DNA of 64,000 nt, from positions 117,637-181,636 of the forward strand of contig JAGRDY010000014.1 in NCBI GenBank assembly GCA_020446815.1. The letters are read 5' to 3'. Numbering within the stretch: the stretch's first letter is position 1; each line of letters opens with the position of its first letter. Of this stretch, positions 17,764 through 25,894 are shown one piece after another. Source of the stretch: Paracoccaceae bacterium. Its GTDB lineage: Bacteria > Pseudomonadota > Alphaproteobacteria > Rhodobacterales > Rhodobacteraceae. A program made the position numbers and the translations under genes. The notes below the pieces were generated by a model. That model was not told the DNA's origin. It saw nothing but the letters and a program-made list of their open reading frames with translations, and did not search any database.

Positions 17764-18600
17764 ATGCCCCTTGACCCTGAAACGAGCCTCAGGCTCTGCC
17801 TCGACCCCGAAGGCGGGGTGCCGAGGCTGCTGGAGATCATGGCGCGCTTGCGTGACCCTGAAAATGGCTGTGCCTGGGATATTGATCAGGATTTCGCCTC
17901 CATCGCCCCCTACACGATCGAAGAGGCCTATGAAGTCGCCGATGCCATCGAACGCGGCGCGATGATGGAACTGGAGGATGAACTGGGGGATTTGCTGTTC
18001 CAGACAGTCTATCACGCCCAGATGGCTGCGGAAAAGGGTCTGTTCAGCTTTGAATCCGTTGTCAAGGGAATCTGCGACAAGATGGTTTCACGCCACCCGC
18101 ATGTCTTTGGCAACGAAAGCCGCAACAAGACCGCCGTCCAGCAAAGCAGGGATTGGGAAGCCATAAAGGCGGCCGAGCGCGCCGGTCGCGCCAGGGCCGC
18201 GGTGCTGGACGGTGTGGCAAACAACCTTCCGGCCCTGACACGCGCCATCAAGCTGCAAAACCGGGCAGCGCGGGTGGGTTTTGACTGGCCGTCGACCACA
18301 GAGGTGCTTGACAAGATCGTCGAGGAGGCAGGCGAATTCGCCGAGGCGCGGGGCACCCTGGGCGAGGCGGCGGTTTTTGAGGAATTCGGCGATCTGCTTT
18401 TCGTTGTCGCCAACCTGGCGCGGCACCTGAATATCGATCCCGAAGCGGCGCTGCGCGCGGCAAATGCCAAGTTCACCCGCCGGTTTGGCGCGGTGGAAGC
18501 CGCGTTGGCGGCCAGCGGCAAGACGCCGCAAGACTCCGATCTGGCGGAAATGGACGCGCTGTGGGATGCCGCCAAGCTGGCCGAGAAGGCGCAACGCTGA
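17764..18600 (+). CDS. mazG: Nucleoside triphosphate pyrophosphohydrolase MazG
   Basis: 278 residues from the ATG at 17764, which has AAAGGAT upstream; the open frame further upstream overlaps speB and is not coding. The protein has the two tandem MazG domains: the first holds the metal-binding EEAYEV and ELEDELGDLLFQ (about residues 58-85), the second EEAGEFAEAR and FEEFGDLLFVVANLARH (about 185-230). MazG hydrolyses NTPs and dNTPs to monophosphates, clearing oxidised nucleotides and lowering ppGpp through substrate competition. Confidence 0.95.
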   Translation: MPLDPETSLRLCLDPEGGVPRLLEIMARLRDPENGCAWDIDQDFASIAPYTIEEAYEVADAIERGAMMELEDELGDLLFQTVYHAQMAAEKGLFSFESVVKGICDKMVSRHPHVFGNESRNKTAVQQSRDWEAIKAAERAGRARAAVLDGVANNLPALTRAIKLQNRAARVGFDWPSTTEVLDKIVEEAGEFAEARGTLGEAAVFEEFGDLLFVVANLARHLNIDPEAALRAANAKFTRRFGAVEAALAASGKTPQDSDLAEMDALWDAAKLAEKAQR

Positions 18601-18673
18601 TCAGGCGGTTCAGGTTTTGCGGGCATCGGGCGGCCTGCCGGGGCGTAAATTTCCCGACTCGTTTTATCAGGAG

Positions 18674-18702
18674 TTGACGGCGGCCCGTCAATCGGAAATA
18701 AC
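18674..18702 (+). promoter_or_regulatory. Candidate promoter with dyad upstream of the iron-binding protein gene
   Basis: TTGACG at 18674 and AATAAC at 18697 are 17 bases apart, a plausible sigma-70 promoter. The -35 region is the left half of a perfect dyad, TTGACGG (18674-18680) and CCGTCAA (18685-18691), which could be a repressor operator. TGA-N10-TCA within it is one base longer than the iron-rhodo-box spacing I recall, so an iron regulator is only a guess. Confidence 0.4.
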
Positions 18703-18733
18703 CACCCGGATAACCCGACCAAAGGAGTCAACA

Positions 18734-19741
18734 ATGCGCATCCCTGCATCCTGTGCCGTTCTCGCGCTTCTGTCGCTTGCCACGCCTCTGGCCGCCAGCG
18801 AAGTGAATGTCTATTCGCACCGCCAACCCGAGCTGGTGCAGCCGCTTTTCGACGCCTTTACCGCCGAGACCGGGATCGACGTCAATGTCGCCTATGTCGG
18901 CAAGGGTATGGTGGAAAGATTGCAAAGCGAAGGCGACCGCAGCCCCGCCGATCTGGTGATGACCGTGGATATCGCGCGCCTGGCGCAGGTGGTCGAGGCC
19001 GGGGTGACACAGCCGGTTCATTCGGACGTCCTGAACGCCAACATCCCGGCGGAATTCCGCGACCCCGGCGATCAGTGGTTCGGCCTGACCAGCCGCGCCC
19101 GCGTCGTCTATGCCAGCCGCGACCGGGTAAAGGATGGCGAGGTGACGACCTATGAGGATCTGGCCAATCCCAAGTGGAAGGGCCGCATCTGCACGCGCCC
19201 GGGTACGCATGACTATAACATCGGCCTGCTGGCGGCGATGATCGTGCATGATGGCAGCGCGGCCGCCGAGGAATGGGCCGGTGCGCTCAAGGCCAATCTC
19301 GCGCACAAGCCCTCCGGCTCGGACCGTGCCCAGGTAAAGTCGATCTGGGTGGGCGAATGCGATATCTCGCTGGGAAATACCTATTACATGGGCAAGATGC
19401 TGGCCGACCCCGAGCAGGCGGAATGGGCCAATTCGGTGCGCATCATCTATCCGACGTTCGACAACGCCGGCACCCATGTGAATGTTTCGGGCGTGGCGAT
19501 GACGAAAGCCGCCCCCAACCATGACAATGCGCTGAAACTGATGGAGTTTCTTTCGTCTGATGCCGCGCAGGCGATCTATGCCGAAATCAATCACGAATTC
19601 CCGGTCAAACCCGGCGTCGCCCGTTCCGCGCTTGTCGAGAGCTGGGGCGAATTCACGCCCGACACCATCAACCTGATGGAAGTCGCCGCCAAACGGCCCG
19701 AGGCGCTGCGCCTGATGGAAGAGGTGAATTTCGACGGCTGA
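18734..19741 (+). CDS. Fe(3+) ABC transporter substrate-binding protein (FbpA/FutA type)
   Basis: 335 residues from the ATG at 18734, with AAAGGAG seven bases upstream. Residues 1-20 are a signal peptide cleaved after ATPLAA. The mature start SEVNVYSHRQPELVQPLFDAF is typical of ferric-iron binding proteins; tyrosines that could bind iron occur in GNTYYMG near residue 216 and in VNVYSHR. Such proteins deliver iron to an inner-membrane FbpB/FbpC-type transporter, but no permease or ATPase gene follows here: a strong hairpin and a nucleoside hydrolase gene do. It is therefore an orphan binding protein within this window. Confidence 0.9.
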   Translation: MRIPASCAVLALLSLATPLAASEVNVYSHRQPELVQPLFDAFTAETGIDVNVAYVGKGMVERLQSEGDRSPADLVMTVDIARLAQVVEAGVTQPVHSDVLNANIPAEFRDPGDQWFGLTSRARVVYASRDRVKDGEVTTYEDLANPKWKGRICTRPGTHDYNIGLLAAMIVHDGSAAAEEWAGALKANLAHKPSGSDRAQVKSIWVGECDISLGNTYYMGKMLADPEQAEWANSVRIIYPTFDNAGTHVNVSGVAMTKAAPNHDNALKLMEFLSSDAAQAIYAEINHEFPVKPGVARSALVESWGEFTPDTINLMEVAAKRPEALRLMEEVNFDG

Positions 19742-19769
19742 GACCGCGCGCCCCCGGCCGGTTTGAAGC

Positions 19770-19806
19770 CGCCTGCCGCCGATCCGAATGCTGTCGGCGG
19801 CAGGCG
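19770..19806 (+). terminator. Perfect 13-bp GC hairpin after the iron-binding protein gene
   Basis: CGCCTGCCGCCGA (19770-19782) and TCGGCGGCAGGCG (19794-19806) pair perfectly around an 11-base loop, 29 bases after the stop codon. There is no T-run, so it may be a terminator or a 3' stabilising structure. Confidence 0.55.
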
Positions 19807-19911
19807 CGGGCGGGCGCGCGGGAAAAGGTTGCACATGGCTCTCGATGGGGTAAGCCACAAAGAGAGCCACACCCTGCGCGGTGCGATTCGGCCGCCCTTC
19901 CGGAGTCCGCC

Positions 19912-20862
19912 ATGCCCATGCCACACGCCCGCAAGATCATCATCGACACCGACCCCGGCCAGGACGACGCGGTGGCCATCCTGCTGGCTCTCGCCTCGCC
20001 GGAGCTCGATGTTCTGGGCATCACGGCGGTCGCGGGCAACGTGCCTCTGGATCTGACCGCCAGGAACGCCCGGGTGATATGCGAACTGGCCGGGCGCGAC
20101 GACATGCCGGTTCATGCCGGATGCGACCGCCCCCTGCGCCGCAGGCTGGTGACTGCGGAGCATGTGCATGGCAAGACCGGTCTGGACGGGATCACCCTGC
20201 CCGATCCGCGGATGCCGCTGGCCAAGGCCCATGCCGTCGATTTTCTCATCGATACGCTTCGCAGCCAGGCGCCCGGCAGCGTCACGCTCTGCCCGTTGGG
20301 GCCTTTGACCAATATCGCGACCGCATTCGCGCGCGCCCCCGACATCGTCGGCCGCGTGGCCGAGATCGTCTTGATGGGCGGTGCCTATTTCGAGGTTGGC
20401 AACATCACTCCTGCGGCCGAATTCAACATTTACGTCGACCCGGAAGCTGCGGAAATCGTGTTCAAATCTGGCGTGCCTCTGGTGGTCATGCCGCTCGATG
20501 TGACCCACAAGGTACTGACGACGCGCCAGCGGATCGAGACGTTTCGCGATCTGGGCAACCGCGCCGGCCATGCGGTCGCAAGCTGGACCGATTTCTTCGA
20601 GCGCTACGACATCGCCAAATATGGCGGCCAGGGGGCCCCTTTACATGATCCCTGCGTGATCGCCTATCTGTTGGCCCCGGATCTGTTTTCCGGCCGCCAC
20701 ATCAATGTGGAGATCGAGACCAAAGGCGATTTCACCCAGGGCATGACGGTTGCCGACTGGTGGGGGGTCAGCGGGCGCGCGGCCAATGCGCTGTTCATGG
20801 GCGAGGCGGACGCGGCAGGCTTTTACGCGCTGCTGACGCGGCGTATCGGGGATTTGCCATAG
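19912..20862 (+). CDS. Inosine-uridine preferring nucleoside hydrolase family protein
   Basis: 316 residues. The N-terminal IIIDTDPGQDDAVAILLAL is the calcium-binding Asp cluster that defines the IUNH fold; LCPLGPLTNIATAF near residue 125, the MGGAYFEVGNITPAAEFNIYVDPEAA region near 158 and HDPCVIAYLL near 243 complete the site. It hydrolyses the N-glycosidic bond of ribonucleosides for salvage; purine or pyrimidine preference cannot be read from the sequence. GGAG precedes the start at 19912, with a second ATG two codons in. It converges with ispZ. Confidence 0.92.
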   Translation: MPMPHARKIIIDTDPGQDDAVAILLALASPELDVLGITAVAGNVPLDLTARNARVICELAGRDDMPVHAGCDRPLRRRLVTAEHVHGKTGLDGITLPDPRMPLAKAHAVDFLIDTLRSQAPGSVTLCPLGPLTNIATAFARAPDIVGRVAEIVLMGGAYFEVGNITPAAEFNIYVDPEAAEIVFKSGVPLVVMPLDVTHKVLTTRQRIETFRDLGNRAGHAVASWTDFFERYDIAKYGGQGAPLHDPCVIAYLLAPDLFSGRHINVEIETKGDFTQGMTVADWWGVSGRAANALFMGEADAAGFYALLTRRIGDLP

Positions 20863-20896
20863 CCCCGGGCGATGCCGCCATTTTCATGCCTTGGGG

Positions 20897-21508
20897 TCAG
20901 GTCTTGTCGTCCTCGACCGCGTAGTCATGAAAGATACGGCCCTGCGCCATGAAGAAAACGAAAATCGCGGCCGTCAGCCCGAAGGTCTTGAAATTGACCC
21001 AGGCCTGATCCGACATGGTTCGCCAGACGATTTCATTGGTCACCGCCAGGGCGGCGAAGAACAGCGACAGACGCCGGGTGATGATCATCCAGCCTTCGCG
21101 CTTCAGCGGCATGGTATCATCCATCACCAGCGCCAGATAGGATTTGCCGCGCAAGAGTCCGAACCCCAGGATGCCGGCGAAAAGCAGATAGATCATCGTC
21201 GGTTTCATCTTGAAGAACCGTTCGTCGTTGAACCAGACCGACAGCCCCCCGAAAACCACCACCAGTACCAGCGTGGCGATCTGCATCGGCGCAATCCGCC
21301 CCGTCAGCCGCCACAGGATCGCGGTCGACAACAGCATCAGCGGCACGAATCCCATCGTGGCCAGAATGAAACCGCCATAATCGGTGCCGCCGATGGTGAC
21401 GGTCTGATCCTTGAGCCGAACGAAGGCCACGAAGAATGCGATCACCGGGCCCAGTTCCAGCCCCAGTTTCAGCCATGTGTTGATCTTCCTGCCGGCCATA
21501 TCCGTCAC
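20897..21508 (-). CDS. Inner membrane septation protein A family (IspZ/YciB)
   Basis: 203 residues, about six transmembrane helices. Conserved stretches are WLKLGLELGPVIAFFVAF at the N-terminus, FFKMKPTMIYLLFAGILGFGLL near residue 98 and EIVWRTMSDQAWVNFKTFG near residue 158. Family members affect septation and envelope integrity by unclear means. The start is a GTG at 21508 whose last bases overlap the stop of the upstream EamA gene (GTGA), suggesting coupling; ATG at 21499 is the alternative. Confidence 0.9.
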   Translation of the reverse strand: MTDMAGRKINTWLKLGLELGPVIAFFVAFVRLKDQTVTIGGTDYGGFILATMGFVPLMLLSTAILWRLTGRIAPMQIATLVLVVVFGGLSVWFNDERFFKMKPTMIYLLFAGILGFGLLRGKSYLALVMDDTMPLKREGWMIITRRLSLFFAALAVTNEIVWRTMSDQAWVNFKTFGLTAAIFVFFMAQGRIFHDYAVEDDKT

Positions 21509-22404
21509 CCCGCCATTTCCACGATCACCGCCCCCGCCGCAATCAATGCCATCAGGCCAAGCCGCCGCGGCCCGACCCTTTCGCCCAGCACGAGCCAGGC
21601 GATCGCCGCCGCGAATACCGTCGAGGTTTCGCGCAATACCGCCGCCTCGCCCACCTTGTCCAGCCGTGTCGCCATCATGATCGATCCGAAACTGGCAAAT
21701 GCCGTCAGCCCCCCGATGATCCCCCGCCTGAACAGCGGCCCGACCTCATCGGCAGGCAGCCGCCGCCAGCGCGGAAATACATAGATCGGCATGAACAGCC
21801 CGTCCAAGAAGAAAAACCACGCAAGAAAGGTAAAGGGGTTGGCCGTGGCCCGGATGCCGTAGGCGTCATAGGTCGTGTAAAGCGCCACGAAACAGCCGGT
21901 CAGCACCGCCAGCAGCAAGGCGGGTACCATCGTGTCGCGCCCCTGGGTGATCGTGCGCAGGTTGTAGATGGCCAGCCCGAAAATGCCCGACAGCAGCACC
22001 AGAACCCCCAGCCACTGGCCAGGGGTGAAATGTTCGCCAAAGATGATCCCGGCCCCGATGACCGCGAAAAACGGCCCCGTCCCGCGCACCACCGGGTAGA
22101 CAACCGCATAGGCCCCGCGCTGATAGGTCATCGCCTGGGCGAACTTGTAGCCGATGTGAATGACCATCGCCCCGGCAAGAATCGCCCATAGATGCGGCTC
22201 TGGCCAGGGGACGGCAAAAAAGGCGAAAGGGGCGGCCATCGCCCCATAACAGGCATCGATCGCCGCGCGGCTCAGCCAGGGGTCGTGGCGACCCTTTTGC
22301 AGGGCCCCGAAGAGCGCGTGCAAGAACGCCGCCAGAAGCGCCAGCACCAGCGCCAGATCATGCCCGGCGGATGTGCCATCGAGCGAGATCAGCCAATCGC
22401 TCAT
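21505..22404 (-). CDS. EamA/DMT family transporter
   Basis: 299 residues with about ten predicted helices in two EamA repeats of five; the glutamate-containing GEHFTPGQWLGVLVLLSGI and VLGERVGPRRLGLMALIAAG sit at the equivalent ends of the two repeats, as in drug/metabolite exporters. Substrate unknown. It lies 25 bases downstream of ftsY on the same strand and is translationally coupled to ispZ/yciB. Confidence 0.88.
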   Translation of the reverse strand: MSDWLISLDGTSAGHDLALVLALLAAFLHALFGALQKGRHDPWLSRAAIDACYGAMAAPFAFFAVPWPEPHLWAILAGAMVIHIGYKFAQAMTYQRGAYAVVYPVVRGTGPFFAVIGAGIIFGEHFTPGQWLGVLVLLSGIFGLAIYNLRTITQGRDTMVPALLLAVLTGCFVALYTTYDAYGIRATANPFTFLAWFFFLDGLFMPIYVFPRWRRLPADEVGPLFRRGIIGGLTAFASFGSIMMATRLDKVGEAAVLRETSTVFAAAIAWLVLGERVGPRRLGLMALIAAGAVIVEMAG

Positions 22405-22429
22405 CGGTGCGCCGATCCGAGGCCGGCCG

Positions 22430-23647
22430 TCACGGCGCGGTGTCCAACCCGACCAGCGCCGTGGCGAATTCCTCGGGGTCGAAGGGCGCCAGATCGTCGA
22501 TCTGTTCGCCGACGCCGATGGCGTGGATCGGCAATCCGAACCGATCGGCCAGCGCCACCAGCACGCCGCCCTTGGCGGTGCCGTCCAGTTTTGTCATTAT
22601 CAGCCCGGAAACATCTGAAATCTTGCGAAAAATATCAACCTGGCCAAGCGCGTTCTGGCCGGTTGTCGCATCCAGCACCAGCAATGTGTTATGCGGTGCG
22701 TCGGGGTCCTTCTTGCGGATCACCCGGACGATCTTGGCCAGTTCCTCCATCAGATCGGTGCGGTTCTGCAACCGGCCCGCCGTGTCGATCAGCAAGAGAT
22801 CGGCGCCGTCCGCCTCGGCCTGTGCCATGGCGTCAAAGGCCAGGGACGCCGGGTCGGCCCCTTCGGGCGCGGTCAGGACCGGCACCCCTGCCCGCCTGCC
22901 CCAGACCTGCAACTGTTCCACGGCGGCGGCGCGAAAGGTGTCGCCTGCGGCAATCACCACCGATTTGCCCGCGGCGCGGAACTGGCTGGCCAGTTTGCCG
23001 ATGGTCGTGGTCTTGCCCGAACCGTTGACGCCCACCACCAGAACCACCTGCGGTTTCCTGGCATAGATCGGCAGCGGGCGCGCCACCGGCTCCATGATCC
23101 GTGCGATTTCGGCCGCGAGAAGCCGCTTGATCTCAAGGACCGACAGTTTGCGGCCCATCCGCCCCTCGGCCAGGTTGGCCGCGACCCGCAAGGCCGTGTC
23201 AACCCCCATGTCGGACTGGATCAAAAGCTCTTCGAGGCTTTCAACCATCGCATCGTCAAGAACCCGGCGCGGGGCCGAAGGTTCCGGCTCGCGTTTGAAC
23301 ATCCGGCCAAGCAGGCCCGGCCGGGCAGGCGCGGGGGCGGTCTGTTCGTGGGAAGGCGATGTGGCGGCCGCGATCGCCACATCGGCTTCGTTCGGCTTTG
23401 AGCGCATGTCTTTGGCATGTGTCGATACCGGCGCCGCGGGCGGTTCGGGCGGCGCGGGTTCGGGGGCGGTCGGCGGCGCGCCGGCCGGCTCAGGTTCCGG
23501 CGCCCCTGGCGAATCGACAGCCTCAGGCGCCGTTTCAACGCCTGTACCGGCCTCTTCCACCGCGTCGCCGACAATCGCCTCCAGCCCCTCTTCAAGCCTG
23601 GAGGAAGACTTGAAAAGCTTGTCCTTGAGTTTTTTGAAAAACGACAT
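22430..23647 (-). CDS. ftsY: Signal recognition particle receptor FtsY
   Basis: 405 residues from the ATG at 23647 (MSFFKKLKDKLFKSSSRLEEGL), which matches the usual amphipathic membrane-targeting start; the frame continues 11 codons upstream. Residues about 40-110 are the acidic, Pro/Ala-rich A domain. The NG domain follows, with GTPase motif VVGVNGSGKTTTIGKLA near residue 212, DTFRAAAVEQL near 242, DTAGR near 295 and TKLDGTAKGG near 355. FtsY brings ribosome-nascent chains bound by SRP to the SecYEG translocon. Divergent from the alkB-like gene. Confidence 0.95.
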   Translation of the reverse strand: MSFFKKLKDKLFKSSSRLEEGLEAIVGDAVEEAGTGVETAPEAVDSPGAPEPEPAGAPPTAPEPAPPEPPAAPVSTHAKDMRSKPNEADVAIAAATSPSHEQTAPAPARPGLLGRMFKREPEPSAPRRVLDDAMVESLEELLIQSDMGVDTALRVAANLAEGRMGRKLSVLEIKRLLAAEIARIMEPVARPLPIYARKPQVVLVVGVNGSGKTTTIGKLASQFRAAGKSVVIAAGDTFRAAAVEQLQVWGRRAGVPVLTAPEGADPASLAFDAMAQAEADGADLLLIDTAGRLQNRTDLMEELAKIVRVIRKKDPDAPHNTLLVLDATTGQNALGQVDIFRKISDVSGLIMTKLDGTAKGGVLVALADRFGLPIHAIGVGEQIDDLAPFDPEEFATALVGLDTAP

Positions 23648-23820
23648 CGACGGCCCCGGAAATTTCACCTGGCTTTCCACCTAGTCAATTCGGCGCGGTG
23701 ATGGAAGGGGCTGCGCCACCACGTCCCGGCCGGCGGGCTCTTGCGGGCAAAGCCGGCCGGTCCGACGCATGGCCAATCAAAACAAGTGATCTTTGGCCAG
23801 CAGCCGTCTATCATGTTGCC

Positions 23821-25167
23821 ATGAAACGACCGATCATCAAACGACCGATCATCAGATTTGCGGCGGCGCGGCAAACCCCGGCCGACACCCCCGGCACCGC
23901 GGCGACCGATGACGAGGTGCTGGGCCGGGTCGTCTCGGCGCTGAACGATGAGACCCCCGAAGGCCCACCCGAACCTGCTGCCGAGCGGAGCGATCCCAAT
24001 GCGCACGATACAAACTCTCCGCCTGCGCCCGGCGGGGCCGGCAACACGACCAACACCGACCATCTGACAATGCTTCGGGACCGGGCCAGCGCCTTCTGGC
24101 AGGATTGGGCAAATCTTCGCCCCTTCGCCCTGGCCACCCTGACGCCGGTACCGTTCATGTTGTTCGGGGCCTTTTTCGGCGGTTTCTGGGCGTTGTTGTC
24201 GCTGCTGATCCTGACCGTGCTTGTCCCCGTGCTTGACAGGCTGATGAGCCTGCCAGAGGCTGCCCCGCCGACGAAAGACGACCTGGAGCGGGCCGACCGG
24301 CTTTCGGTGTTTCTCGCCATCAGCCATTTCGTGTTGATGCTGATCGCGGTTCATGCGCTGTCTGGCGGCAGCGGGTTGGGTTTTTTCGCCTGGATCGCGG
24401 TCTTTTTCAGTTTCGGCCTCTGGTTCGGGCAGGTCTCCAATGCCAACGCGCATGAACTCATCCACCGCAGCGACAGGCGCCTGTTCAGGTGGGGCATGTG
24501 GGTCTATGTCTCGCTGCTTTTCGGACATCACACATCGGCGCACCGGTTGATCCACCATCGCCATGTTGCCACCTCCGACGATCCCAACACCGCCGCATCG
24601 GGAGAAAGCTTCTATGCCTTTGCCCCGCGCGCCTGGTGGCAGGCCTGCCGCGCCGGCTACGCGGCGGAAAGCAAAAGGCGTGACAGTCGCAACACCGACA
24701 GGCTTTTCGATCTGCACCCCTACGCCGTCTATATCGGCGGCGCCATGCTGTGCCTGATGGTCGTGACGACGGCCTTCGGCGGATTCGGGCTTCTGGCCTA
24801 TCTGGCGCTTTGCGCCCATGCGCAGGTGCAACTGCATCTGTCGGATTATGTGCAGCATTACGGGCTGTTGCGCCAGCGCACGCCCGAAGGCGATGTCGAA
24901 CCGGCAGGCCCGCAACACAGCTGGAACGCCGCCCATCCGGTTTCATCGCTGATGATGCTTCATGCGCCGCGCCATTCGGATCACCATAGCCATCCGTCGC
25001 GCCCTTACCCGGCGCTTGCCAAGCCCCGCAAAGATGACGCGCCAAACCTGCCCTTTTCGCTTCCGGTGATGGGGGCCATCGCGCTGGTGCCGCCGCTCTG
25101 GTTTCGGGTGATGGACACGCGACTGGCCGAACTGCGCCCTGACCGGTGGTCGAAGCCGATTGTCTGA
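23821..25167 (+). CDS. AlkB-like membrane fatty-acid-desaturase-type hydroxylase (alkane 1-monooxygenase family)
   Basis: 448 residues from the ATG at 23821. The di-iron histidine boxes are present: HELIH near residue 211, GHHTSAHRLIHHRH near 234 and LHAPRHSDHHSHPSRPY near 380, with six or so helices between. The third box is the alkane-monooxygenase form. The first helix (PFALATLTPVPFMLFGAFF) starts only near residue 98; before it is a Pro/Ala/Glu-rich tail with two RPII repeats, absent from typical AlkB. A start at 24070 (365 residues) would give the usual length, but neither start has a ribosome site. No rubredoxin gene is adjacent. Alkane substrate is likely but a related hydroxylase role is possible. 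Confidence 0.82.
   Translation: MKRPIIKRPIIRFAAARQTPADTPGTAATDDEVLGRVVSALNDETPEGPPEPAAERSDPNAHDTNSPPAPGGAGNTTNTDHLTMLRDRASAFWQDWANLRPFALATLTPVPFMLFGAFFGGFWALLSLLILTVLVPVLDRLMSLPEAAPPTKDDLERADRLSVFLAISHFVLMLIAVHALSGGSGLGFFAWIAVFFSFGLWFGQVSNANAHELIHRSDRRLFRWGMWVYVSLLFGHHTSAHRLIHHRHVATSDDPNTAASGESFYAFAPRAWWQACRAGYAAESKRRDSRNTDRLFDLHPYAVYIGGAMLCLMVVTTAFGGFGLLAYLALCAHAQVQLHLSDYVQHYGLLRQRTPEGDVEPAGPQHSWNAAHPVSSLMMLHAPRHSDHHSHPSRPYPALAKPRKDDAPNLPFSLPVMGAIALVPPLWFRVMDTRLAELRPDRWSKPIV
23824..23853 (+). repeat. Perfect 15-bp tandem duplication at the start of the alkB-like gene
   Basis: AAACGACCGATCATC at 23824-23838 is repeated exactly at 23839-23853, directly after the ATG at 23821. It is in frame and encodes KRPII twice. 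The unit length of five codons preserves the reading frame. Confidence 0.9.
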
Positions 25168-25269
25168 TCCGGCCCAAGGGGGGGGCCGCAGTCGCGCCGT
25201 TCTGGCAAATCGGATGATAATCTGGCAATCTGGCCAGCGACGAACCGGTTTCGATTGTGAAAGCCAATC

Positions 25270-25704
25270 ATGACTATGATCCGCCTTGCCCGAGTCTCAC
25301 TGTGGCTGACGATCGCCGGCCATCTGGCCCTGTCACCCTTGGCGGGGCTGGCCGCCGAAACCGGCAGGCCGATGACCGGGGCCGAATTCGAAGCCGCCAC
25401 GACCGGCCGTACCCTTTACTACAATTCCGCCGGGCAAGCCTATGGTGTTGAACAGTATTTACCGGGTCGGCGGGTAATCTGGGCCTTTGTCGGAGACGAT
25501 TGCCGCAAGGGCAACTGGTACGAGAACCAGGAGCAGATCTGCTTTGTCTATGAGGATAACCCCGACCCGCAATGCTGGCTGTTCTACCAGACGCCAGCAG
25601 GTTTGACCGCCCGGTCGCTGGGCTTTCCCGACAGCGCGCCCCTGATCGCGGTCGAACAAAGCCCCGAAGCGATGGCCTGTCTCGGGCCGAATGTGGGTGT
25701 GTGA
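25270..25704 (+). CDS. Small secreted protein of unknown function
   Basis: 144 residues. A signal peptide (residues 1-29, RLARVSLWLTIAGHLALSPL then LAGLAA) is followed by a compact domain with TMTGAEFEAATTGRTLYY-like start, aromatic residues and four cysteines (DDCRKG, QICFVYED, PQCWLFY, MACLG), which could form two disulfides in the periplasm. The pattern G-R-T-L-Y/W-Y with a following D-x-C block resembles small secreted proteins seen widely in Rhodobacteraceae, but no function is known to me. A second ATG at 25276 is possible. GATAAT at 25216 could be a -10 element. It converges with xseA. Confidence 0.75.
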   Translation: MTMIRLARVSLWLTIAGHLALSPLAGLAAETGRPMTGAEFEAATTGRTLYYNSAGQAYGVEQYLPGRRVIWAFVGDDCRKGNWYENQEQICFVYEDNPDPQCWLFYQTPAGLTARSLGFPDSAPLIAVEQSPEAMACLGPNVGV

Positions 25705-25752
25705 CAAGACGCGGCCCACGCCCGGATGGCAAAGCGGTTTGCCGGTTTCATG

Positions 25753-25860
25753 GCGTTTCGCGACTGCCGCGGATCGCCCGGACCCTGCCGGACCCTGCCG
25801 CGCCTGCGGCGCTGCCGGGGTATTGGCGATGCCTGGCGGGTCCGGAATTTCGCGAAACGC
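25753..25860. terminator. Nested inverted repeats in the convergent gap before xseA
   Basis: GCGTTTCGCGA (25753-25763) pairs perfectly with TCGCGAAACGC (25850-25860); inside it CCGGACCC pairs with GGGTCCGG (about 25840-25847), and a 10-base tandem GACCCTGCCG repeat lies at 25781-25800. Position between two convergent genes fits a bidirectional terminator, although the fold is unusually large and could be a structured RNA. Confidence 0.45.
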
Positions 25861-25894
25861 ATCTATTGCCAAGACGTGCCGGTCTTGGTTTGCC

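Noticed and set aside
23811-24320. Minus-strand frame opposite the N-terminal extension of the alkB-like gene
   Set aside because: Ser/Arg-rich antisense product with no family; the plus strand has continuous coding into the histidine boxes.
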